Positions 9,291 through 16,203 of a stretch of 64,000 nt of DNA are shown here, in pieces. A program made the translations under genes and the position numbers. Location: NCBI GenBank assembly GCA_964631275.1, contig CAZVWQ010000001.1:1-64000 (forward strand), read 5' to 3'. Numbering within the stretch: position 1 is the stretch's first letter; the number at the start of each line of letters is the position of its first letter. Source of the DNA: CAZVWQ01 sp964631275 (lineage in GTDB: Bacteria > Patescibacteriota > JACMRA01). The notes under the pieces are model-generated. The model worked only from the letters and a program-made list of their open reading frames with translations, ran no database searches and had not been told where the DNA came from.

Positions 9291-9387
9291 CTATAAAAAA
9301 CCCTAAGACTAGATTCATATTAGGAATAACTTTACAAAATTCTTTTTGGTTTTTATTTTGTAGTTAAGTCAAATTTTAAAAAAAAAC

Positions 9388-9762
9388 ATGCAAACTATTA
9401 CTTCTTTAACAGCTCCAGTAGCTATCGGACCTTACTCACAAGCAATTAAAGCAAACGGAATGATTTTTTGTTCTGGACAAATTCCTCTTGATCCCCAAAG
9501 CATGGAAATCGTTTTAGGTGGAATCAAAGAACAAACCGAGCAAGTAATAAAAAATATTATTGAAGTTCTTACCCAAGCTGGTTCAAGCTTAGACAAGGTT
9601 ATAAAAGCTGAAGTTTTTTTGGATGATATTAATGATTTTACCCAGATGAACGAAGTTTATGCAAAATATTTTGTAGTTCACAAGCCAGCTAGAACAACCT
9701 TAGAAGTAGCTAAAATTCCCAAAGGAGCCAAAGTCGAAATTGCTGTAATTGCGTTAGAATAA
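9388..9762 (+). CDS. ridA: RidA family enamine/imine deaminase
   Basis: A complete 124-residue RidA (YjgF/YER057c/UK114) protein. RidA trimers hydrolyse reactive enamines and imines, especially 2-aminoacrylate released by PLP enzymes such as threonine dehydratase. The protein has the family pattern GPYSQAIKANGMIFCSGQ at residues 14-31, and the catalytic Arg R102 in KPARTTLEV with E118 in the AKVEIAVIA strand. An ilvA gene is present at 26.5 kb, which fits RidA's known job, although the two genes are not linked. No clear Shine-Dalgarno is visible; the start is preceded by a run of A residues. Confidence 0.93.
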   Translation: MQTITSLTAPVAIGPYSQAIKANGMIFCSGQIPLDPQSMEIVLGGIKEQTEQVIKNIIEVLTQAGSSLDKVIKAEVFLDDINDFTQMNEVYAKYFVVHKPARTTLEVAKIPKGAKVEIAVIALE

Positions 9763-9860
9763 AGCTTTACAAAATCACTTTGGTTAAGATCTACTAAGGT
9801 TATGATTGCTTTAAAAAAACAATTTGACTAAAACAAAAAAAAGTAATAATGATATAATTT

Positions 9861-10049
9861 GTTCCTACTTTAGGACATTTTATGTTCCTACTTTAGGACA
9901 TTTTAAGATTAATTTTANNNNNNNNNNNNNNNNNNNNNNNNNNNNNNNNNNNNNNNNNNNNNNNNNNNNNNNNNNNNNNNNNNNNNNNNNNNNNNNNNNN
10001 NNNNNNNNNNNNNNNNNTCCTACTTTAGGACATTTTAAGATTAATTTTA
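9861..10049 (+). repeat. TTCCTACTTTAGGACATTTT tandem repeat spanning an assembly gap
   Basis: Two units lie at 9861 and 9884 (period 23) and a third at 10018. Each contains the palindrome TCCTA-CTT-TAGGA. The 32 bases at 9886-9917 left of the gap and 10018-10049 right of it are identical, so the two contig ends overlap in sequence. Confidence 0.8.
9918..10017. other. Assembly gap (100 N)
   Basis: An exactly 100-base run of N, a conventional placeholder of unknown true length. Both flanks carry the same 32 bp, so the true gap could be zero or a longer tandem array. Confidence 0.98.
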
Positions 10050-10090
10050 AGTTTTTAACTAACTAATTTTTTAAAAGTAAATATTATATT

Positions 10091-10426
10091 ATGTTTATGG
10101 AAATGCCACCAGCACAGCCTGAGTATGTACAAATAGGTAAGGATCCAGGAAAAAGACAACCACCGGGATTATTAAAAAAAGAAAGAAATCCTTGGACTGA
10201 AGAAAGAGATTCTTGGACTTTTGATCATTGGGATGAACAAACTGGAACCTTAATTAATTGTAGAGTTAGTTTTTCTCACCGGGTTAGTGCTGCTACAGGA
10301 TATGACATGTTTGTAGTAGCATGGAATTCAGGTTCACAGGTTGGATCCATACATTATAATGGATCATCATACCGCTTTACGCTTAGACGTTCAGGTTGTT
10401 TTGCACAGTTTTCGCAAAACAATTAA
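10091..10426 (+). CDS. Hypothetical 111-residue protein
   Basis: I do not recognise this protein. It is rich in Trp, Ser and Gly, with a proline-rich start (MEMPPAQPEYV), a DPGKRQPPG segment and a Trp-rich stretch (NPWTEERDSWTFDHWDEQ). It has no membrane segment or signal peptide. It opens the less AT-rich block that also holds thyA and recX, and it is followed 20 bases later by a strong factor-independent terminator, which supports its being a real transcription unit. The ATG at 10091 is chosen; a second ATG occurs four codons later at 10100. A small beta-rich accessory or phage-derived protein is possible, but nothing specific can be said. Confidence 0.5.
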   Translation: MFMEMPPAQPEYVQIGKDPGKRQPPGLLKKERNPWTEERDSWTFDHWDEQTGTLINCRVSFSHRVSAATGYDMFVVAWNSGSQVGSIHYNGSSYRFTLRRSGCFAQFSQNN

Positions 10427-10445
10427 TAGCTTAGTCTCAAAATCC

Positions 10446-10465
10446 GCCCCACCAGGGGCTTTTTT
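10446..10465 (+). terminator. Factor-independent terminator after the 10091 gene
   Basis: A GCCCC-ACCA-GGGGC hairpin followed by six T residues, 20 bases past the stop codon. It is one of the few canonical terminators in the window. Confidence 0.85.
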
Positions 10466-10530
10466 CTTTTTTGTAGGTGAAAGTCCAGTTTGGACTTGCC
10501 AATTTGTGATTTGTGGGGCAAACTTATTTT

Positions 10531-10826
10531 ATGAATAATTTTCAAGAAAAAATGGAAAGAATGTTTAGAGAAGAAGAAGCATTATCCAGTTATATTAAAA
10601 ATTTAGAAGACCTTGCTTCAACTCTTCTTATTACAGGCATAACTGGCATTAGCATTAGTAGAACACTGGTAATACTCAAATTTGTCTAGATAACAATTGG
10701 ATTCATTTTAGTGATGAGTTAAAAGCTAGTTATCCTGATTTAGTTAGTGCTATATCCCAACTCAGCAATTTTTCTCCTGGACAACACTCACCTGTACAAG
10801 GTTTTACAATAAATATTGAAAAATAA
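10531..10826 (+). pseudogene. Frameshifted small gene, product unknown
   Basis: An ATG at 10531 opens a 52-codon frame (MNNFQEKMERMFREEEALSS..., stop at 10687-10689). A second frame continues from about 10665 to TAA at 10824-10826 and reads ...NTQICLDNNWIHFSDELKAS, then SAISQLSNFSPGQ. Joining them by a single frameshift near the GTAATACT at about 10670 gives one protein of roughly 98 residues. The second frame lacks an early start codon, which favours a frameshift (or an assembly error) over two genes. The protein is not recognised. Confidence 0.5.
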
Positions 10827-10839
10827 AAGAGCAAATTCC

Positions 10840-11652
10840 TCACACCGCAATCGGTGCTTTGATTCCAGGGTAGGGATCATAACCAACTAGTTCAAAGTCT
10901 TCGTATTCAAAGCCAAAGATATCTTTCACTTCCGGATTGATTTTTATTTTTGGTAATTCTTTTGGCTCTCTGCTAAGCTGTAGATTAACTTGATCCAGAT
11001 GATTAGTGTAGACATGAGCATCTCCAAAGGTATGCACGAAGTCTCCTAGTTTCAACCCTGCTACCTGAGCCATCATCATTGTTAGCAGCGAATAAGAAGC
11101 AATGTTGAACGGCACTCCAAGGAAAGCATCTGCACTCCGCTGGTAGAGCTGGCAGGAGAGTTTGTTATCAGCTACATAAAATTGAAAAAGGGTATGACAA
11201 GGTGGAGGAGCAGTGACCTGACCTCCGATCAATGTCTGCAGATCTGCCACATTCCAACCACTGACAATTATCCGTCGAGAATCCGGTTTGTTTTTGATTT
11301 GGTCTAGTGCTACTTGGATTTGGTTGATTTTATTTCCATCCTTACCTTCCCAGGCAGTCCACTGCTTGCCGTAGATAGGACCCAGATCACCACTCTCATC
11401 TGCCCACTCATCCCAGATCGTCACTCCATGATCATTCAGATATTTGATATTCGTGTCTCCCTTTAGAAACCACAAAAGCTCATAAATAATAGATTTTAGG
11501 TGAACTTTTTTTGTAGTAACTAACGGAAAGCCCTTAGCCAGATCGAATCTCATCTGATAACCGAAGATACTGATTGTGCCGGTTCCTGTTCGGTCAGATT
11601 TTTTTACTCCTTTGTCTAAGATATGTTTGAGAAAGTCATGATATTGCTGCAT
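10840..11652 (-). CDS. thyA: Thymidylate synthase
   Basis: A complete 270-residue ThyA, which methylates dUMP to dTMP using methylene-tetrahydrofolate. Visible residues are the phosphate-binding R21 (SDRTGTGT), the folate/dUMP-pocket region YELLWFLKGDTN, R126/R127 (DSRRIIVSGWN), and the active-site Cys C152 in the PPPCHTLFQFYV strand. About ten residues (TLIGGQVTA) lie between the WNVADL helix and the catalytic PPCH, slightly more than in E. coli. Two sampled lines of this gene (11221 and 11401) count 45-48% G+C, against about 25% in a sampled gatB line, so recent horizontal acquisition is likely. No dihydrofolate reductase gene is adjacent. The gene converges with the preceding frameshifted gene. 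Confidence 0.96.
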   Translation of the reverse strand: MQQYHDFLKHILDKGVKKSDRTGTGTISIFGYQMRFDLAKGFPLVTTKKVHLKSIIYELLWFLKGDTNIKYLNDHGVTIWDEWADESGDLGPIYGKQWTAWEGKDGNKINQIQVALDQIKNKPDSRRIIVSGWNVADLQTLIGGQVTAPPPCHTLFQFYVADNKLSCQLYQRSADAFLGVPFNIASYSLLTMMMAQVAGLKLGDFVHTFGDAHVYTNHLDQVNLQLSREPKELPKIKINPEVKDIFGFEYEDFELVGYDPYPGIKAPIAV

Positions 11653-11854
11653 AGTTTTTTCTGCTAATCGTTTGCCACTAGTTCCTGTTAAGAATTTTCT
11701 TCAAATAAGGAACTTGTTTACTTGTGTAGGAGAGAATTTAGGGAAGGATATTACAAATTGAGTATCAAGTTAACAAAGTTAAAAAGTTTGTAAGGTTTGT
11801 AAAGTAAATTTTTTTGCTTGACACTTATTTCTTGATACCTGAGACTTTGTGATT

Positions 11855-12304
11855 ATGAACACTTGTCTCAAATATTTCCTTAATCTTTTAGGTAAAAAAG
11901 ACTACTCTGAGGGTGAACTGAGATTCAAAGCTGAAACTAAGAATTACTCGCAAACTGAAATTGAGGAAGCAATTGCTTATCTAAAATCTAGGAGCTTCCT
12001 AGACGAAAAGCGAATGGCCGAGAATATCCTTAATCATTACGCCGGCAACAAAGGTCAAATGTGGATCAAACAAAAAATGCAAACCAAAAAAATTCCAACA
12101 GGAACCATCGCTGAAATTCTACAAAATCAAGAAATCACAGCAAACGACAAACTCAAACAAAAATTAGAAACCAAATACAAAATCGAATTCAGTAACTGGC
12201 TTCAAGTAGACTTCAACACCAAGCAAAAAATTCTAGCTTTCCTCTTGCGGCGAGGTTTCACCAGCCCGAATGAGACAATTAAGAAATGGATTTCGAAAGA
12301 TTAG
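11855..12304 (+). CDS. recX: RecX family regulator
   Basis: A 149-residue RecX homologue. RecX proteins bind RecA filaments and limit recombinase activity. The family's three-helix repeats are visible: an N-terminal LLGKKDYSEGELRFKAETKN motif, then YSQTEIEEAIAYLKSRSFLDEKRMAENIL, and a C-terminal FLLRRGFTSPNETIKKWI. An in-frame GTG lies two codons upstream at 11849; ATG was chosen. recA is not in the window. A sampled line (12001) counts about 43% G+C, so the gene shares the atypical composition of thyA. It is followed by a GC-rich hairpin. Confidence 0.82.
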   Translation: MNTCLKYFLNLLGKKDYSEGELRFKAETKNYSQTEIEEAIAYLKSRSFLDEKRMAENILNHYAGNKGQMWIKQKMQTKKIPTGTIAEILQNQEITANDKLKQKLETKYKIEFSNWLQVDFNTKQKILAFLLRRGFTSPNETIKKWISKD

Positions 12305-12312
12305 TACACAAA

Positions 12313-12345
12313 AACCCCCCCAATGAGGGGTTAATTGATTTTTAG
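12313..12345. terminator. Hairpin between convergent recX and the LPRTG gene
   Basis: An AACCCC stem pairs with GGGGTT around a CCCAATGA loop, with a T-rich but interrupted tail (AATTGATTTTT). It lies between two convergent stop codons, so it could terminate from either side. Confidence 0.6.
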
Positions 12346-12353
12346 TTTATTTA

Positions 12354-13394
12354 TTAATCTATTTTTATTTCTCTTCTTTTTGTTACAACGCTGTATGTAG
12401 CAAGGCTAAGTATTCCAGCAAAGATAACTGCAAAAGAAATAAGAGTTATACCTCCAGTTCTAGGAAGTTCAGTAATAGCAGCATCAAATACTAAATCTAC
12501 TGGGCCAATAGTCGTTGAGCCAGCAACAGTAGTTATTTGGTAAGTTCCAGGCTGAGTAGGTACTTGATCAGAACTAAAGTTTACCACACATACTCCGTTA
12601 TTTACGGTTCCAGTTTCACTAGCAGTAAAAGAGTTACCACTAATTGTGGTTGTACAACTAATACCGTCTAATAAGTTAGTACCGTTATTAATATCATTAG
12701 TTGTGATTGTTACTGGTCTACTAACTGTAGCTGGGCTAGGGTTAGCACTAATACTTGGTGAGAAATCTGGTGAATTATTTTGTTGAGTAACCAAAGTAAA
12801 AGTGATTTCTGCAGTAGCATTTCCGCTTGGGCCTGTATGTGTTAATTCGGCGTATACACCTTGTTCGTTAATAGGTCTAAAAACATACCCATAATCAATC
12901 GTTTCCCCATCAATTGGGTTAGTCTGACCAATAACATTAGAGTTTAGGGTAACTTCGAAACTAATTACGCCATCAGTGTTAAAAGGCATCTCAACATCAG
13001 CAGGTGTACCAGAACCACTAGGTGTTCCAGCTGTATTAGCTGATCTTGGTCGGTAATTTATTTCGTAACCACCTGTCCAAGTAGGAGTAACGCTTAGAGA
13101 GCTAGCATCAATTGGGTAGGCTGGGTCATTGCCAAACTGATCAGTAAAGCTATTTGGATCAACTGTAAAATAATTACCAACTCTAATATTAATTAAAGCA
13201 TCGGTAACTGTTGTGCTATCTGCTGGAGGTGATTCATTATTATATGTAATATTAACTCTAGCACTTTGACCAGGAGTTAATTGTATATTGCTTCCTGCAA
13301 CATTTTGAGCATTTGTATTTATATTCAAAATTAGCGAAAGAATAAGTAGCAACGAAATTGTGCTTGCTAAGATTATTTGTTTAATTATCTTCAT
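12354..13394 (-). CDS. LPXTG-type cell-surface protein
   Basis: A 346-residue exported protein. Residues 1-30 form a signal peptide with a long Leu/Ile core ending near INTNAQ. The mature part is Thr/Ser/Asn/Pro-rich and beta-strand-like, resembling surface beta-sandwich (Ig/cohesin-like) modules, with a Cys pair near CTTTISG and GVCVVNFS. The C-terminus has a textbook cell-wall sorting signal: LPRTG at 310-314, a hydrophobic segment (ITLISFAVIFAGILSLATYS), then a KRRE basic tail. Sortases cut such signals between T and G and attach the protein to the envelope. The only sortase homologue in the window (45.7 kb) lacks the catalytic Cys. The specific ligand or function is unknown. Confidence 0.8.
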   Translation of the reverse strand: MKIIKQIILASTISLLLILSLILNINTNAQNVAGSNIQLTPGQSARVNITYNNESPPADSTTVTDALINIRVGNYFTVDPNSFTDQFGNDPAYPIDASSLSVTPTWTGGYEINYRPRSANTAGTPSGSGTPADVEMPFNTDGVISFEVTLNSNVIGQTNPIDGETIDYGYVFRPINEQGVYAELTHTGPSGNATAEITFTLVTQQNNSPDFSPSISANPSPATVSRPVTITTNDINNGTNLLDGISCTTTISGNSFTASETGTVNNGVCVVNFSSDQVPTQPGTYQITTVAGSTTIGPVDLVFDAAITELPRTGGITLISFAVIFAGILSLATYSVVTKRREIKID

Positions 13395-13527
13395 AATTTT
13401 TGTTTATATTTTTATTTTTTAAATATATGTTTTAATTATTAACCATATTTTTTATGTTGACAAGAGCAAATTATAATAACAAAGTTTACTTATATAAGTA
13501 CTTCAAAATTAACTGTTTATTTTACTT

Positions 13528-14181
13528 ATGAAGCTTAATCCAAAATTTCTAGCTGAAAAAACTTGGGACTTATACCAAACTCATGGAGTGCCTATCGAAG
13601 TTAGTGAAGATATACTTGAAGCAAAAGGTTTTAGTATAGATAAAGGATATTTAGACCAACTAGTAGAAGAACATCAAAAACTAAGCCAAAGTAAGTCGAC
13701 TGGTCAGTTTAAATCTGGTTTAGGTGAAAATACTGACAAAACTAGAAGATTACACACAGTTACTCATATTTTACACAAAGTTCTTAGAGATAATTTTGGT
13801 CAGGATGTAAAACAGACTGGAAGTGCTATTACAAACGAAAAGGCTAGGTTTGATTTTACTTTTAATAGACGTCTAGAAGAAGATGAGTTAGAAAAAATAC
13901 AAATACAAGTACAAGAAATCATAAATAAAAATTTAAACATGCAAAAAGTAGAAACCACAGAGTCAGAGGCTAGAAAGCTGGGAGCTATCGGTCTTTTTGG
14001 TGAAAAATACGGAGATATCGTAACTATTTATACTTTAGCTGACGATTCGGGAGAAGTATATTCTAGAGAATTTTGCGGTGGCCCACATGTAGATAATTCA
14101 AAGCAAATAGGTAATTTTAAGATAATCAAACAAAAGTCAGTTGGAGCTGGTGTTAAAAGAATAGAATATAATGTGGAATAA
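13528..14181 (+). CDS. Free-standing alanyl-tRNA synthetase editing domain (truncated AlaRS)
   Basis: This 217-residue protein matches the central-to-C-terminal part of AlaRS. Residues 10-35 match the end of the tRNA-recognition region (AWDLYQTHGVPIEV-like), and about 70-217 match the editing domain that hydrolyses mischarged Ser- or Gly-tRNA(Ala). Its full zinc set is present: H76-x3-H80 and C183-x3-H187 (CGGPHV), plus the C-terminal SVGAGVKRIEY motif. The whole aminoacylation domain is absent, with no trace upstream, where only 133 bases separate it from a divergent gene. It could be a trans-editing AlaX-like protein, one half of a split AlaRS, or a gene fragment. The intact zinc ligands and open frame favour a functional editing protein. 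Family assignment is firm. Confidence 0.82.
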   Translation: MKLNPKFLAEKTWDLYQTHGVPIEVSEDILEAKGFSIDKGYLDQLVEEHQKLSQSKSTGQFKSGLGENTDKTRRLHTVTHILHKVLRDNFGQDVKQTGSAITNEKARFDFTFNRRLEEDELEKIQIQVQEIINKNLNMQKVETTESEARKLGAIGLFGEKYGDIVTIYTLADDSGEVYSREFCGGPHVDNSKQIGNFKIIKQKSVGAGVKRIEYNVE

Positions 14182-14525
14182 AATCTAGATTTTTGAGCCT
14201 TCTTTGTTTAGATTTTATATTAAGTCTTAATATTCTTACAGGTTGATTATTCATAAAGCTATATACACCAAATCTATATATTTTAATTTACTTTCAAAAT
14301 TTATATTTTTAAATCTTAAAAAATCACAAAATAGCTTCCAAATTTAATATAAGCCTAGCTCTGCTGTCAAAATTTGATTATAAAATAGGTATAATTATAA
14401 AGTATAAAGTAATCCAAGATTGGTAATTACCATAAGGATTAGCCCAAAGGGTATAAAAAGTTTTAATCTGAATTATTATAAAAATAATTTTGACAAAAGG
14501 ACTAATTTATAATCTTATCAAAAAT
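14182..14525. other. Repeat-filled spacer before tyrS
   Basis: Holds family B copy 2 (14277-14393) and a partial family C fragment (about 14411-14456, GGTAATTACCATAAGGATTA). TTGACA at 14490-14495 is followed at 12 bases by TATAAT, too close for a standard sigma-70 promoter. Confidence 0.55.
14277..14393 (+). repeat. Intergenic repeat family B, copy 2
   Basis: Left end TATATTTTAATTTACTTTCA, core AAATCTTAAAAAATCACAAA, right end ATAAAATAGGTATA; same orientation as 2772. Confidence 0.65.
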
Positions 14526-15722
14526 ATGATTTATGATTTTGATAAACTAAAATCAGCTATAACTTTTAATACAGCTGAAGTTTTACCTACCGACCCTCAT
14601 CAGCTAGATAAAGAGATCAAAGATTTAATAGATTTAGCAAACGATTCTGGAGAAAAAATTAAACATTACATTGGTTTTGAGATCAGTGGTCAGATTCATA
14701 TTGGTACTGGTATGGCCACTGCCTTAAGAATAAAAAAACTTCAAGATGCTGGTGTTAGGTGTAGTATTTTTTTGGCCGATTATCATACTTGGATAAACAA
14801 CAAATTAGACGGAAATATAGAAACAATCAGAAAAGTAGCTACTGAATATTTTAGCTCGGTAATGTTACAGTGTGTGCAAATTGCTGGAGGAGACCCATCT
14901 CAAGTTGATATAATCTATGCAAAAGATGAATATGATGAAGAAAAATCTAAAGGTCATAAATTTTTGGCTTATATGTTAAACGTTAGTAAAAACTTAACCC
15001 TATCTCGAGTCAATAAATCTATTTCAATTACTGGTAAAAAGGCTGGTGAAGATATAGAGTTTGGAGTTTTATGTTATCCTGTGATGCAAGTTGCAGATGC
15101 TTTTTTGATGCAAACTCATTTAGTTCATGCTGGCATAGATCAACGTAAATGTCATGTTTTAATGAGAGAAGTAGCACACAAACTAGACCCACAATTCAGA
15201 TTAAAAATAGGAAGTAAAGAAATTAAACCAATTGCCATTCATCATAAATTATTACTAAGTCTAGGAATCTCGGCAAACGACACAGCTCAAAAAATCGATA
15301 CAGCTAAAGCAGAGAACCTTAAGATGAGCAAATCCAAAGCTGATTCAGCTATCTGGGTTCATGATTCACCAGAAGAAATTCAAAGAAAAATCAAAAAAGC
15401 TTATTGTCCTATGCCGCAAGAAAGTCAAACTATTGAAGAGATTGAAGCCGAACAAGAATATAACCCAATACTTAATTGGTGTCAAAATTTAATCTTTCCA
15501 GCTGGGCAAATTATATTACTTAAAAGACCAGAAAAATTTGGTGGAGATAAAAGTTATAAAAACTATGAAAGTCTAAAAAAAGATTATTTTACACAAAAAA
15601 TTCATCCTTTAGATCTTAAATCCAGTGTAGCAGAAACTCTTTCAAAATGGTTTCAACCAGTTAGAGAATACGTAGAACAAAATCCTGAAGGCTTAAAAAT
15701 TATAAAAAATCTTAAAAAATAA
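14526..15722 (+). CDS. tyrS: Tyrosyl-tRNA synthetase, archaeal/eukaryotic-like
   Basis: A class I synthetase charging tRNA(Tyr), 398 residues from the ATG chosen here. The HIGH-type motif is HIGT at about 58-61 (GFEISGQIHIGTG) and the KMSKS loop is at about 266-270. The spacing and motifs ADYHTWINNKLDG, AGIDQRKCHVLMREVA and KMSKSKADSAIWVHDSPEEI match archaeal and eukaryotic TyrRS rather than the usual bacterial form with a C-terminal S4 domain, which is absent. A TTG at 14490 could extend the protein by 12 residues, but it lies inside a TTGACA hexamer, so the downstream ATG is preferred. This may reflect ancient transfer from archaea. TrpRS is related, but the motifs favour TyrRS. Confidence 0.85.
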   Translation: MIYDFDKLKSAITFNTAEVLPTDPHQLDKEIKDLIDLANDSGEKIKHYIGFEISGQIHIGTGMATALRIKKLQDAGVRCSIFLADYHTWINNKLDGNIETIRKVATEYFSSVMLQCVQIAGGDPSQVDIIYAKDEYDEEKSKGHKFLAYMLNVSKNLTLSRVNKSISITGKKAGEDIEFGVLCYPVMQVADAFLMQTHLVHAGIDQRKCHVLMREVAHKLDPQFRLKIGSKEIKPIAIHHKLLLSLGISANDTAQKIDTAKAENLKMSKSKADSAIWVHDSPEEIQRKIKKAYCPMPQESQTIEEIEAEQEYNPILNWCQNLIFPAGQIILLKRPEKFGGDKSYKNYESLKKDYFTQKIHPLDLKSSVAETLSKWFQPVREYVEQNPEGLKIIKNLKK

Positions 15723-15759
15723 CTAGTCATGTCGCATAATTAAAAAGAAATAGTCGACT

Positions 15760-15872
15760 TATACTGAATTTACTTTCAAAATTTAGATTTTTAAATCTTA
15801 AAAAGTTATAAAAAACGTTCAAATTTAATTAAGCTTAGCTCTAGTGTCTAATTTGATTATGAAATAGGTATA
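15760..15872 (+). repeat. Intergenic repeat family B, copy 3
   Basis: Left end TATACTGAATTTACTTTC, right end GATTATGAAATAGGTATA; the interior GTTCAAATTTAATTAAGC is nearly the exact reverse complement of part of the 19336-19447 copy. Confidence 0.75.
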
Positions 15873-15880
15873 CCTTTAAT

Positions 15881-15972
15881 TAACCTTGTCCCATAACTCA
15901 GATTTGCAAAACTTTAATCCTATAAAATAAAAGTATTAATCAGCAGTAAAAATAGGTTTTGAGACATGATTA
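15881..15972 (+). repeat. Intergenic repeat family A, copy 4
   Basis: Left end TAACCTTGTCCCATAACTCA, right end AGGTTTTGAGACATGATTA; interior TATTAATCAGCAGTAAAAAT is shared with copy 1. Confidence 0.75.
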
Positions 15973-16038
15973 TTAAAATAAACTTCAAAAAGAAATATTT
16001 TAAAATTCAAAAAGTCCTAATTTAGATCGATTTGAGTG

Positions 16039-16144
16039 TATACTAAATTGTTAACTACTCAGTGAGTTTTTCTGATTGTGTTTTCTTTATCTAACCAAAC
16101 TAAAACCTTCAGTTAAATCATAATTTAGTTAGCATTTGAGTATA
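16039..16144 (-). repeat. Intergenic repeat family D, copy 2 (inverted)
   Basis: Left end TATACTAAATTGTTAACTA and right end TAGTTAGCATTTGAGTATA are inverted repeats matching at about 16 of 19 positions. It is the reverse complement of 2911-3016. Confidence 0.75.
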
Positions 16145-16203
16145 AATTGTATTTTTTTAAACCTAAAAATCTTTATTTTAAAAGACAAATAGTCAGATAT
16201 ATT

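Larger units (their letters stand above)
9763..10090. other. Spacer containing short tandem repeat and scaffold gap
   Basis: Apart from the repeat and the 100-N gap described separately, no gene or RNA is visible here. Confidence 0.6.
15723..16203. other. Spacer made of three repeat families
   Basis: Family B (15760-15872), A (15881-15972) and inverted D (16039-16144) copies fill most of this region. No gene is visible. Confidence 0.65.

Noticed and set aside
9861..10049. Possible CRISPR array at the tandem repeat
   Set aside because: Units are 23 bp and nearly adjacent with no unique spacers, and no cas gene is present.
10341..10538. 65-codon plus-strand frame overlapping the 10091 gene
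   Set aside because: It runs through the terminator hairpin and overlaps another frame; no protein-like features.
14490..14513. TTGACA-N12-TATAAT as the tyrS promoter
   Set aside because: Spacing of 12 is too short for a sigma-70 promoter; a similar spacing at 51853 may be coincidence in AT-rich DNA.
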